Positions 1 through 7,465 of a stretch of DNA of 64,000 nucleotides are shown here, in pieces. The first letter of the stretch is position 1. Each line of letters begins with the position of its first letter. The position numbers were made by a program, and so were the translations under genes. The DNA is taken from the NCBI RefSeq assembly GCF_009754915.1, contig NZ_WPIK01000007.1:62001-126000 (forward strand), in the 5' to 3' direction. Below the pieces are notes generated by a model. That model was not told the DNA's origin. It made no database searches and saw only the letters and a program-made list of their open reading frames with translations. The DNA is from Mucilaginibacter arboris. GTDB lineage: Bacteria > Bacteroidota > Bacteroidia > Sphingobacteriales > Sphingobacteriaceae.

Positions 1-105
1 CCATCGCGTTATGCTTATGGTCCGTATGACCAGACAACAAATTTGAAAATACCGGGCAATTCGTGCCTCGATTTTGATATTACTTTATATAACGTTACCA
101 ATTAA
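1..105 (+). CDS. FKBP-type peptidyl-prolyl isomerase, C-terminal fragment (window edge)
   Basis: The first 34 codons of the window are the end of a gene whose start lies outside. The peptide begins PSRYAYGPY and ends with LDFDITLYNVTN. The SRYAYG stretch is the usual FKBP strand-turn motif (IPSxxAYG), and the final beta strand resembles the end of the next gene, so this is probably a tandem paralogue. FKBPs are proline isomerases that assist folding; in Bacteroidota such proteins are commonly lipoproteins on the periplasmic side of a membrane. The 16-base gap to the next gene suggests an operon. Confidence 0.75.
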   Translation, partial: PSRYAYGPYDQTTNLKIPGNSCLDFDITLYNVTN

Positions 106-121
106 AATTAAATAATTTATA

Positions 122-1030
122 ATGAAGCAATTTGCTTTCGCCTTTTTATCTGTACTTGTTTTAGCCATGTTTTCCTGCAAAAAGGATTATGAAAACATTG
201 TATCTTTCGATACCCAATCTATCCAAAACTATATTTCTGCCAATAACCTTACCATGAGCCAGGGCGACAGCGGAATTTATTATCAAATAATTAAACCTGG
301 CACAACAGGAAATTCACTTACTGATACCGACCAGATTTTTTATGCTTTTACTGTAAAAACGCTTGATGGAAAGTTCGTTTCTACCGATACAGTTTTAAAC
401 CGCGTCAGTAACTACGTTGGCGTAACCAGTACAACTTTACCCTACGGTTTGCAGTTTGGCATTAAAAAGTATTTACAGAAACGTAATGGCGTGATCCGCT
501 TAATAATTCCTTCTAAACAGGCTTATGGTGTAAATGGATACAAAAGTTCTGATGCGGTAATTAATATCCCGGGAAATGAATCACTGGATTATACGGTTTA
601 CCTTTATAATGTTAAAAACCAGTTGGCCTATGATACCATCCAGATCAGGAATTATATCAAAAAAAATAACCTCACCGGTTTTGCAAAAAGCCCTTCAGGC
701 TTATATTATAAAATTGTTGATCCGGGCTCTGGTGTAGATGCCGTTTACAGCACTTCTACCGTAACCATAACTTATACCAAACGCTTGCTCTTAAGCGGCA
801 CTGTAATAGAATCTAAGAGTTTAGATGCCGCAGCCCTTTCAACTTATATTTCAGGTTGGCAGGAGGGTTTACAATATTTAAATTCTGGTGGAAAAATACG
901 GTTGTTGATTCCTTCTGGATTAGCTTACGGTTCTGCAGCAGCATCAACAACGCCTGACACGCGTAATTACAATGTTCCTCCTAATTCTATTATGGATTTT
1001 GATGTAAACGTAACCGCTGTTACCAACTAA
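122..1030 (+). CDS. FKBP-type peptidyl-prolyl isomerase lipoprotein with two FKBP-like domains
   Basis: The 302-residue product starts with a lipoprotein signal (hydrophobic residues 4-17, then MFSC with the lipid-bearing Cys19), so it should be membrane anchored facing the periplasm. Two FKBP-like modules follow. The first ends around IIPSKQAYG (residues 128-136) and the second around LLIPSGLAYG (261-270), each followed by a final beta strand. FKBPs catalyse cis-trans isomerisation of prolyl bonds. The second module looks the more canonical; the first lacks several usual pocket residues and may be structural. Catalytic activity is inferred from the family. The stop codon lies 11 bases before a dispersed-motif copy at 1041. 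Confidence 0.8.
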   Translation: MKQFAFAFLSVLVLAMFSCKKDYENIVSFDTQSIQNYISANNLTMSQGDSGIYYQIIKPGTTGNSLTDTDQIFYAFTVKTLDGKFVSTDTVLNRVSNYVGVTSTTLPYGLQFGIKKYLQKRNGVIRLIIPSKQAYGVNGYKSSDAVINIPGNESLDYTVYLYNVKNQLAYDTIQIRNYIKKNNLTGFAKSPSGLYYKIVDPGSGVDAVYSTSTVTITYTKRLLLSGTVIESKSLDAAALSTYISGWQEGLQYLNSGGKIRLLIPSGLAYGSAAASTTPDTRNYNVPPNSIMDFDVNVTAVTN

Positions 1031-1040
1031 ATTTTTATGC

Positions 1041-1055
1041 CATAAAAGAAGCATC
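1041..1055 (+). repeat. Dispersed motif copy, convergent junction
   Basis: Exact 12-base core TAAAAGAAGCAT, between the ends of the convergent FKBP and photolyase genes. The preceding bases make a short TTTTATG/CATAAAA inverted repeat. Confidence 0.85.
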
Positions 1056-1064
1056 AGGAAACTA

Positions 1065-2375
1065 CTAATTGTTAAGCGCTTTTTTAAAAGCTGCCAGGCA
1101 TCGTTCCCTTGCTTTTTGATGATCTACAATTGGTGCCGGATATTTAAACGGGTCCAGATATTCGGGCACCCATTTTTTAATGTATTCAAATTTCGGGTCG
1201 AACCTTTTGGTTTGTGCAGCCGGACTAAATATCCTGAAAAAAGGGGCTGCATCCGTACCAGAACCTGCGGCCCATTGCCAACCGCCCACATTGCTGCTCA
1301 TATCGTAATCCAGTAGTTTACGGGCGAAGTAATGCTCGCCCCAGCGCCAATCGATCAGTAAATGTTTGGATAAAAAGCTCGCTGTTACCATTCGTAAACG
1401 GTTATGCATCCAGCCAATAGTATTTAATTGCCGCATTCCGGCATCTACCAACGGATAACCGGTTTTCCCTTTACACCAGGCTTCAAATTCCTGCTCGTTG
1501 TTTCGCCATTCAATCTTATCAAAATCCGATTTGTAAGAATGATCGATTGTTTGAGGAAAATGCCACAAGATCATTGCATAAAAATCCCGCCAGATTAACT
1601 CATTTAACCAGGTTTTTTCTTCGGATTGATTTGCTGCCGTTGCCAGTTCGCGGATACTTAACGTACCAAAACGCAAATGATGGCTGATGCGGGAAGTGCC
1701 TTGCAAAGCAGGAAAATCACGCGTTTTAGCATAATCTGCAATAACTGTTCTGTATTCTTTACCAGGAATTGGCAAAGTGCTAGTTTCAAAACCGATGGCT
1801 TGTAATGAAGGAAAATCCAGCTTAATTTTTAACAGGTTTTGTAAGTATTTTTCTACCGGATAAGCTTTCAGATAAAAATCATTCAGCTTCTCCTTCCATT
1901 TCCGCGAATAAGGCGTAAAAACAGTATAAGGCGTGCCGTCTGCTTTCATAATTTCATCACGGTCAAAAATAACCTGATCTTTATAGGTACAGAATTTGCT
2001 TCCTTTACCGGCTAAAAGTTGGCTGATTTCCTGGTCGCGCTGCCTGGCGTAAGGCTCATAATCTTGGTTGGTAAAAACAGTATCAACGTTGTACTCCTCT
2101 AAAATTTCAACCCATGCTTCTTTTGGCGAAGTATTTTTAATGAGGACAGAACTTTCCAAATCCTTCAGCTTCTGGTCCAGCTCAATTAAGGATTGATAAA
2201 TAAAAGTAACGCGTGCATCGTCTTTGTCTTCCAGTTTATCCAGGATTATGGTATCAAAAATAAACAAAGGCAAAACAGGTTTACCGCTTTTTAAGGCATG
2301 ATATAAGGCGGCATTATCATTCAGCCTTAAATCTCTTCTCAACCAAAAAATATTGATGCTTTGTTTATCGGGCAT
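1065..2375 (-). CDS. phrB: Deoxyribodipyrimidine photolyase (class I CPD type)
   Basis: A 436-residue cryptochrome/photolyase family protein. The N-terminal Rossmann-like antenna domain begins NIFWLRRDLRLNDNAAL (residues 8-24). The C-terminal FAD domain carries WRDFYAMILWHFP, GYPLVDAGMRQL, the GWMHNRLRM helix and NVGGWQWAAGSGTDA, which holds the tryptophan of the electron-transfer chain. This matches light-driven repair of cyclobutane pyrimidine dimers. Length is a little below the 470 residues of E. coli PhrB but no domain is missing. The start overlaps the end of the TIGR01777 gene by 11 bases, so the two are co-transcribed. Two TAAAAACAGTAT cores (1916, 2072) lie inside the frame. It is one of three photolyase/cryptochrome genes in the window. 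Confidence 0.92.
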   Translation of the reverse strand: MPDKQSINIFWLRRDLRLNDNAALYHALKSGKPVLPLFIFDTIILDKLEDKDDARVTFIYQSLIELDQKLKDLESSVLIKNTSPKEAWVEILEEYNVDTVFTNQDYEPYARQRDQEISQLLAGKGSKFCTYKDQVIFDRDEIMKADGTPYTVFTPYSRKWKEKLNDFYLKAYPVEKYLQNLLKIKLDFPSLQAIGFETSTLPIPGKEYRTVIADYAKTRDFPALQGTSRISHHLRFGTLSIRELATAANQSEEKTWLNELIWRDFYAMILWHFPQTIDHSYKSDFDKIEWRNNEQEFEAWCKGKTGYPLVDAGMRQLNTIGWMHNRLRMVTASFLSKHLLIDWRWGEHYFARKLLDYDMSSNVGGWQWAAGSGTDAAPFFRIFSPAAQTKRFDPKFEYIKKWVPEYLDPFKYPAPIVDHQKARERCLAAFKKALNN

Positions 2376-3270
2376 AAATTTCTTTTAATGCTTCTTTTAT
2401 CGTAGGAAATTTGAATGCAAAACCAGCTTGTTCTGTTTTTGCTGCCGAAACTTTTGTGCTGCCCAAAACAACTGTGCCCATCTCTCCAAAAAACAATTTT
2501 AACGCAAAAGCGGGTACTTTTGGCAGCCATAAAGGCCGGTGTAATTGTATAGCAGCAGTAATGGTAAGTTTTGCGTTGGTTACCGGATTAGGGGCAACCA
2601 TATTGTAAACGCCAGCTAAAGGATTTTCGATACCAAAAAGATAAAGATCGATGGTGTCTTGTAAATGGATCCATGGAACCCATTGTTTGCCAGAACCAAG
2701 CATTGCACCAAAACCAAGCTTAACAGGCAAAGCCAATTGTTTTAACGCGCCGCCTTCATCGGTTAAAACTACGCCGGTCCTGAATTTTAAAATTTCAAGC
2801 CCTAAAGTTTCGCCTTCATCCACAGCTTGTTCCCAATCTATACAACATTTTCCTAAAAAATCTCCTGCGGGAGAAGATTCTTCTGTCATTAGTTCATCGC
2901 CACGGTCACTGTAATAACCTGTTGCCGAAGCAGAAACAACTTTTCTTACTTGGTGCGGATGTTGTTTTAACAGCGTATAAATTAAGCGGATGGATTGGGT
3001 ACGGCTGTTGATGATTTCTTGTTTCCGCTCGTCCGTCCAGCGTTCATCAGCAACTCCTGCACCTGCTAAATGGACAATTATATCAACATTATTGATGCAG
3101 TTTTCATCAATCGTGCCTTTTTGTATATCCCATAAATAGGTTTTTACCTTCGGGATATGGTTTTCTTTCCGGCTTAAATGGCTAACGGTGTAACCTTTAT
3201 CCAGCAAAAGAGCCGTAAGGTGTTTGCCAACCAAACCGCTGCCGCCTGTAATTAATATGTGCCTGTCCAT
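2365..3270 (-). CDS. TIGR01777 family NAD(P)-binding epimerase-like protein
   Basis: An extended-SDR protein of about 301 residues. The N-terminus has the dinucleotide-binding glycine motif ITGGSGLVG and the C-terminal 50 residues resemble the DUF1731 domain that closes this family (YfcH/SulA-like). The substrate of this family is not established. I chose the ATG at 3270 over a TTG one codon upstream. The 3' end overlaps the start of the photolyase gene by 11 bases, and this linkage with photolyase genes recurs in Bacteroidota to my recollection. A dispersed motif (2387-2406) encodes part of the C-terminal IKEALKEI helix. Confidence 0.85.
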   Translation of the reverse strand: MDRHILITGGSGLVGKHLTALLLDKGYTVSHLSRKENHIPKVKTYLWDIQKGTIDENCINNVDIIVHLAGAGVADERWTDERKQEIINSRTQSIRLIYTLLKQHPHQVRKVVSASATGYYSDRGDELMTEESSPAGDFLGKCCIDWEQAVDEGETLGLEILKFRTGVVLTDEGGALKQLALPVKLGFGAMLGSGKQWVPWIHLQDTIDLYLFGIENPLAGVYNMVAPNPVTNAKLTITAAIQLHRPLWLPKVPAFALKLFFGEMGTVVLGSTKVSAAKTEQAGFAFKFPTIKEALKEIYAR

Positions 3271-3341
3271 CAACCTTAAACAACTTTTTTAAAAGTATTA
3301 AGTTTGATGATAAGCATGATTTGAGCAGCTTTGCAATTACA

Positions 3342-3357
3342 ATACTGTTTTTATGGA
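3342..3357 (-). repeat. Dispersed motif variant overlapping a start codon
   Basis: ATACTGTTTTTA (3342-3353), complement of the TAAAAACAGTAT form. Its last base is the first base of the ATG of the ferredoxin gene at 3353, in a divergent promoter region. Confidence 0.6.
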
Positions 3358-3667
3358 TAGAAAATACGAGAAGCATTTATTTATTTGTACCAACCAGCGG
3401 CCGGAAGGTGCACGGGTAAGCTGCGGCGAAGCGCATGGTTTGGCTTTGGTTGCTGCTTTTAAGAAAGCTATTTTACATAATGGCTTAACTACCGAAATAA
3501 GGACGCAGAGAACGGGTTGTATGGAAACCTGCGAGATGGGCCCATCAGTAGTGGTTTACCCGGAAGGCATCTTTTACGGGCATGTGCAACTATCAGACGT
3601 AGATGAAATTGTTTCTGAACACCTTATTAATAACCGGGTGGTAGAACGGTTAAAGCTCACTTTTTAG
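3353..3667 (+). CDS. Thioredoxin-like [2Fe-2S] ferredoxin
   Basis: A 104-residue protein with four cysteines spaced as in thioredoxin-fold [2Fe-2S] ferredoxins: Cys12 (HLFICTNQ), Cys24 (RVSCGE), Cys56 and Cys60 (TGCMETCEMGP). The later part, GPSVVVYPEGIFYGHV, is the usual strand-turn region of (2Fe-2S) ferredoxin domain proteins of this size. It should carry one [2Fe-2S] cluster and act as a cytoplasmic electron carrier; the partner is unknown. It is transcribed divergently from the TIGR01777/photolyase pair and stands alone. A motif copy lies 3 bases beyond the stop. Confidence 0.85.
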   Translation: MDRKYEKHLFICTNQRPEGARVSCGEAHGLALVAAFKKAILHNGLTTEIRTQRTGCMETCEMGPSVVVYPEGIFYGHVQLSDVDEIVSEHLINNRVVERLKLTF

Positions 3668-3670
3668 GCT

Positions 3671-3688
3671 GATACTTCTTTTATCAGG
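3671..3688 (-). repeat. Dispersed motif copy, convergent junction
   Basis: GATACTTCTTTTATCAG between the convergent ferredoxin and CBS genes. Read on the minus strand the flanks CTGAT/ATCAG are fully complementary around a nine-base core. Confidence 0.8.
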
Positions 3689-3702
3689 CAAAAAACCGAC
3701 TG

Positions 3703-4131
3703 TTAACTTGCAATGTAAGTTTCTAATTGTTGTATCGTTTGTTTCTGGTCTTCAATAACAAACTTTACAACATCGCCGATGGAGATCATCCCGATCACAT
3801 ATTTATTTTCCAGTACAGGTAAATGCCTGATCTTTTTATCAGTCATCATTTCCATGCAATAATCGATGGTATGGTTTGGAGAAAGTGTAAGTAAATCTGC
3901 GGTCATAATCTCACCAATCATCGTTTCTTTAGAAGATTTACCTTGCAAAATAAGCTTGCGGGCATAATCACGTTCGGTAAAAATACCAAGCAGTTCTTCC
4001 TTTTCCATTACCAGCAAAGCACTGATGTTTTTTTCCATCATTACCTGTAAGGCATCAAATACTGAAGTTGCTGCGGTTACCGAATAAACGTGGCGGCCTT
4101 TTTTTTCGAGGATCAAACTGATTTTTTTCAT
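3703..4131 (-). CDS. CBS-domain pair protein
   Basis: Two CBS motifs fill the protein: residues 10-65 (SVFDALQVMMEKNISALLVM, then GIFTERDYARKL) and residues 75-130 (IDYCMEMMTDKKIRHLPVLE, then GMISIGDVVKFV). CBS pairs bind adenine nucleotides and act as energy or redox sensors. Stand-alone proteins of about 142 residues with this layout are common and mostly uncharacterised. I prefer the ATG at 4131 (142 residues, MKKISLILEKK); an upstream ATG at 4215 would add 28 basic residues unlike the family. Confidence 0.82.
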   Translation of the reverse strand: MKKISLILEKKGRHVYSVTAATSVFDALQVMMEKNISALLVMEKEELLGIFTERDYARKLILQGKSSKETMIGEIMTADLLTLSPNHTIDYCMEMMTDKKIRHLPVLENKYVIGMISIGDVVKFVIEDQKQTIQQLETYIAS

Positions 4132-4255
4132 GGCGGTACGGGTTTGGCGTTTGGAAACTAAAGATAATAATTTCAATAAACGGAATTGGTGCTTTTGTAA
4201 CAAATTATTTAACATGTTTAAAAAAAGTTGTCCATAAAATTATTATGGAACAACA

Positions 4256-4273
4256 ATGCTTCTTTTAGCGCAT
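4256..4273 (-). repeat. Dispersed motif copy upstream of the CBS gene
   Basis: Exact core ATGCTTCTTTTA between the CBS gene and the terminator of the next minus-strand gene. Confidence 0.8.
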
Positions 4274-4307
4274 AAAAAAAGGACTGATTGTTAAACCAGC
4301 CCTTTTT
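4274..4307 (-). terminator. Rho-independent terminator
   Basis: On the minus strand AAAAAGGGCTG pairs with CAGTCCTTTTT (one G-U pair) around a ten-base loop, followed by a T run. It lies just after the small Lys/Met-rich protein gene that ends at 4330. Confidence 0.8.
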
Positions 4308-4329
4308 AGATCTTTAATGAAACAGAGAG

Positions 4330-4524
4330 TTACATTTTGCTTGTAGTATCTCTTTTCATTTTCATTTTTTTGCCTTTTTTCATTTTGCCCATTTTACCAT
4401 TTTTCATGGTATCTTGGCTCATTTTGGCAGGAGTACTTTTTACCGGAGCGGCGTTTACAGTTAAACAAGTAGCAACCATTATTGCACCTGCCATCATCAT
4501 TGATTTAAGAGCTGACATTTTCAT
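4330..4524 (-). CDS. Small secreted Lys/Met-rich protein
   Basis: A 64-residue product with an N-terminal signal peptide (hydrophobic segment about residues 8-23, probable cleavage after VNA near residue 25). The mature part of about 39 residues is very basic and methionine-rich: KMGKMKKGKKMKMK, then DTTSKM. I do not recognise a defined family. Similar short proteins of this composition occur in Pedobacter-like genomes, sometimes called MXKDX-repeat-like, but the repeat is not clear here. It has its own terminator (4274-4307). A role in the periplasm, for example binding metal or polyanions, is conceivable but unsupported. Confidence 0.7.
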   Translation of the reverse strand: MKMSALKSMMMAGAIMVATCLTVNAAPVKSTPAKMSQDTMKNGKMGKMKKGKKMKMKRDTTSKM

Positions 4525-4637
4525 AGTTTTGATTTTTTAGTTTTAGTTTACTATAAAACTAAAACATTTATTTAAAATTGTTATGCACCTTAAAAAAATA
4601 TTTTTAACTGGTACATAACTTAATACTTTATACTTTA

Positions 4638-5075
4638 ATGGAAAATTTTTTAGAAGCAGCTTATGCTGAGGCAGCAGCGGGTTATGCAGAAGGTGGAATA
4701 CCTATTGGTTCTGTATTGGTGCATCGGGGTAAAATTATTGGCCGCGGCCATAACCGAAGGGTTCAAAAGGGGAGCGCTATTTTACATGGCGAAATGGATG
4801 CTTTAGAAAATGCAGGCCGTTTACCTGCCGCTGTTTACCGCGAATGTGAATTATATACTACGCTTTCTCCTTGCCCCATGTGTTCGGGCACCATCTTATT
4901 ATACGGTATCCCCAAAGTGATCATCGGCGAAAACAAAACTTTTATGGGCGAAGAAGAACTGTTGCGTTCAAAAGGCGTACAAGTAAATGTTATGGATGAT
5001 GCAGCTTGTTACAACCTGATGCAGCAATTTATTAAAGATAAACCTGAATTATGGAATGAGGATATTGGCGTATAA
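4638..5075 (+). CDS. Cytosine deaminase, fungal FCY1-like
   Basis: A 145-residue zinc deaminase of the cytidine/deoxycytidylate superfamily. Zinc and catalytic residues are in HGEMD (His50, Glu52) and PCPMC (Cys79, Cys82). What sets it apart from the tRNA adenosine deaminase TadA is close likeness to yeast cytosine deaminase: LENAGR after the HGE motif, LSPCPMC, YGIPKVIIGEN, and a C-terminus ending QFIKDKPELWNEDIG, which parallels the yeast end (WFEDIG), as I remember that protein. The expected reaction is cytosine to uracil plus ammonia in pyrimidine salvage. It stands alone. Confusion with guanine deaminase is possible. Confidence 0.82.
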   Translation: MENFLEAAYAEAAAGYAEGGIPIGSVLVHRGKIIGRGHNRRVQKGSAILHGEMDALENAGRLPAAVYRECELYTTLSPCPMCSGTILLYGIPKVIIGENKTFMGEEELLRSKGVQVNVMDDAACYNLMQQFIKDKPELWNEDIGV

Positions 5076-5142
5076 AACTCTTTTTTCTGTATGATGTGTT
5101 TAACCTTTTAACTATTTAAATATTAATTCCGATACAGAAAAA

Positions 5143-5350
5143 ATGCTGACAGATGAACTACATCTCTTGCAAACGGTAGTTGAAGGTTCTCCAATAGCTA
5201 TGGCTTTATATTTTGGAATACAATTTTTCGGGATTAGGTTTAGGGTTGTACATTGCTGCAGAAATTATTGAAAGGCATGGCGGTAAAATTGGTGTAAACA
5301 GCGTTATAGGTAAGGGAAGTACCTTTTGGTTTACTTTACCAATTGATTAA
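5143..5350 (+). pseudogene. Remnant of a PAS sensor histidine kinase (internal deletion)
   Basis: From an ATG at 5143 the frame reads [23 protein letters not shown], a typical start of a PAS-domain kinase, then loses sense near 5212. In another frame, 5228-5350 encodes [19 protein letters not shown], then [14 protein letters not shown] and stop: the G2 box and end of a HATPase_c kinase domain. The whole middle (rest of PAS, His-containing DHp domain, N and G1 boxes) is absent, and the two parts are out of frame. I read it as one gene reduced by a large internal deletion between about 5212 and 5228. Confidence 0.8.
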
Positions 5351-5354
5351 AAAT

Positions 5355-5391
5355 GTCATGCTGTTTTTATGCCGATAAAAACAGTATGACA
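5355..5391. terminator. Hairpin from an inverted pair of dispersed-motif variants
   Basis: GTCATGCTGTTTTTAT and ATAAAAACAGTATGAC form a long stem (one G-T mismatch plus the central bases) with a very short loop. It lies after the kinase remnant and before the convergent glgB. It is made of one GCAT-type and one GTAT-type TAAAAACAG motif. Confidence 0.6.
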
Positions 5392-5451
5392 TATATTTTA
5401 TTCATTGTATCCAATACTTCAGCTGCAGGCTTTTTACCGCATCATTTTTAT

Positions 5452-5470
5452 GATGCTTCTTTTACCGGTG
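5452..5470 (-). repeat. Dispersed motif copy downstream of glgB
   Basis: GATGCTTCTTTTACCGG, 27 bases beyond the glgB stop codon and co-oriented with glgB when read on the minus strand. Confidence 0.85.
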
Positions 5471-5496
5471 TTTTTTATTTCTGATCAGTATTTTAT

Positions 5497-7455
5497 CTAC
5501 GCCACATACCAATCATAAGTATGCGAAAATTTAAGAACAATTAAAGCCAAAGGCGGTAAAGTAAGCGACAAAGAATGCGTTTTTCCATGCATAGGTATCG
5601 GTGCTGTTTCCAAAACCGTTTCATTTAAAACATTACTGCCGCCATAACTTAAATTATCAGAATTAAGTATCTCTGTGTAAAAGCCTAATTTAGGAACGCC
5701 AATACGGTAATTCTCCCTTACAACAGGTGTAAAGTTGGCAACGAACAGCAATTTGTCCTGCTCGTTTTTACCTTTTCTCATCCAGGATAATACGCTGTTT
5801 GTCTGGTCGTTCATCTCGATCCATTCAAAACCTTCGCCCGAATAATTATTTTCATAAAGCGCCGGATATTGCTTGTACAACTGGTTAAGCTGCCCAACCA
5901 GTTTCTGTATGCCCTGATGTTCCGGGTACTGGTTTTCATGCCAGTCTAAGCTAAAATCGTGCTGCCATTCGTGCTGTTGGGCAAACTCGCCGCCCATAAA
6001 AATTAATTTTGCTCCAGGATGTCCATACATATAACTAAATAGCAAACGCAGGTTGGCGAATTGCTGCCAGTGGTCGCCTGGCATTTTATTAATTAAAGAA
6101 TGCTTGCCATATACAACTTCATCATGCGAAAGCGGAAGGACAAATTTTTCTGAAAAGGCATAAACCAGGCTAAACGTTAACTGCCCATGGTGATAGCCGC
6201 GGTAAACAGGGTCAGTTTGAAAATAGCTTAAGGTATCGTGCATCCAGCCCATCATCCATTTCATATCAAAGCCCAAACCACCGTTTGCAATTGGATGGGT
6301 TACACCAGGCCATGAAGTTGATTCTTCTGCAATCGTCAATACATCAGGGTAGTAGCTATGTACGGTCTGGTTAAATTCTTTCAAAAACCCGATAGCTTCC
6401 AGGTTTTCCCGGCCGCCATATTCATTTGGTATCCATTCCCCTTCTTTACGCGAGTAATCTAAGTAAAGCATGGAGGCAACGGCATCAACCCGTAAACCAT
6501 CAATGTGATATTTATCCAGCCAATATAAGGCATTGGAAATCAGGAAAGCACGTACTTCATTACGGCAAAAGTTAAAAATAAGGCTTTTCCAGTCAGGATG
6601 GAAACCTTTACGCGGGTCTTCATATTCATACAAATGGGTGCCATCAAAATAACCCAAACCATGCTCGTCTGTAGGAAAATGAGAAGGAACCCAATCTAAA
6701 ATTACACCTATACCTGCTTCATGTAGTTTATCAATCAAAAACATAAAATCCTAAGGTGTACCAAAACGGCTGGACGGAGCAAAATATCCTGTAATCTGAT
6801 AACCCCAGGAGCCGTAAAAAGGATGCTCCATAATCGGCATAAATTCTACATGTGTAAAATTCATGTTTTTACAATAGAGCGGAAGTTCTGCCGCCATTTC
6901 CCTGTAAGTCATAAAGCGTATTTCATTTTCCGCTTCAATCACTTTGCGCCACGAACCTAAATGCACTTCATAAATAGAAAGTGGCTTGTTTAAAGGAACC
7001 AATTTTTGGCGATGCTGCATCCAGCTTTCGTCTGTCCAGATATAGTTTAAATCAGCAGTTATGGTAGCGGTATGCGGAGGAGTTTCCCAGTAAAAGGCAT
7101 ACGGGTCGCCTTTTTCAACCTGATAGCCGTTATTAGATTCGATAAAATATTTATAGAATTCGCCTGCATTAATACCAGGAATAAAGGCTTCCCAAATGCC
7201 AGAACTGTCCCATCTTAACTGTAGGGGATAGCTATAATGGTCCCAGTTGTTAAAGTTTCCTATTGCCGATACAAACTTTGCATTAGGTGCCCAAACAGCA
7301 AAATAGGTGCCGGCTTTGCCCAAATGTTCTACCTGATGCGACCCTAACTTGTTATATAAGTGATAATGTTTACCTGCTTTAAATAATTCAATATCAAAGT
7401 CGGAAAACAAAGAAAACCAGGATGCTGCCTCTTCGGTGTTTACTATTTCTTCCAT
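5497..7455 (-). pseudogene. glgB: 1,4-alpha-glucan branching enzyme, interrupted by an in-frame amber codon
   Basis: Two halves (7455-6751 and 6744-5497) together make a complete GlgB of about 652 residues. The N-terminal carbohydrate-binding module 48 is near residues 20-130, the GH13 barrel follows, and a C-terminal beta domain closes. Putative catalytic residues, all in the second half, are Asp324 (GLRVDAV), Glu377 (IAEES) and Asp445 (LSHDE). At 6751-6753 a TAG stands between RFGTP and DFMFLIDKL, where the family normally has Gln (CAG), and the frame is otherwise open on both sides. This is a single C-to-T change or a sequencing error. The enzyme would create alpha-1,6 branches in the glucan made by GlgE. 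Third gene of the operon, 10 bases after treS. Confidence 0.9.
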
Positions 7456-7465
7456 CTTCGTACAC

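Noticed and set aside
6745-6753. Amber codon in glgB as pyrrolysine or programmed readthrough
   Set aside because: No pyrrolysine genes are seen, the residue is an ordinary Gln in the family, and no stimulatory structure is apparent; a point mutation or sequencing error is simpler.
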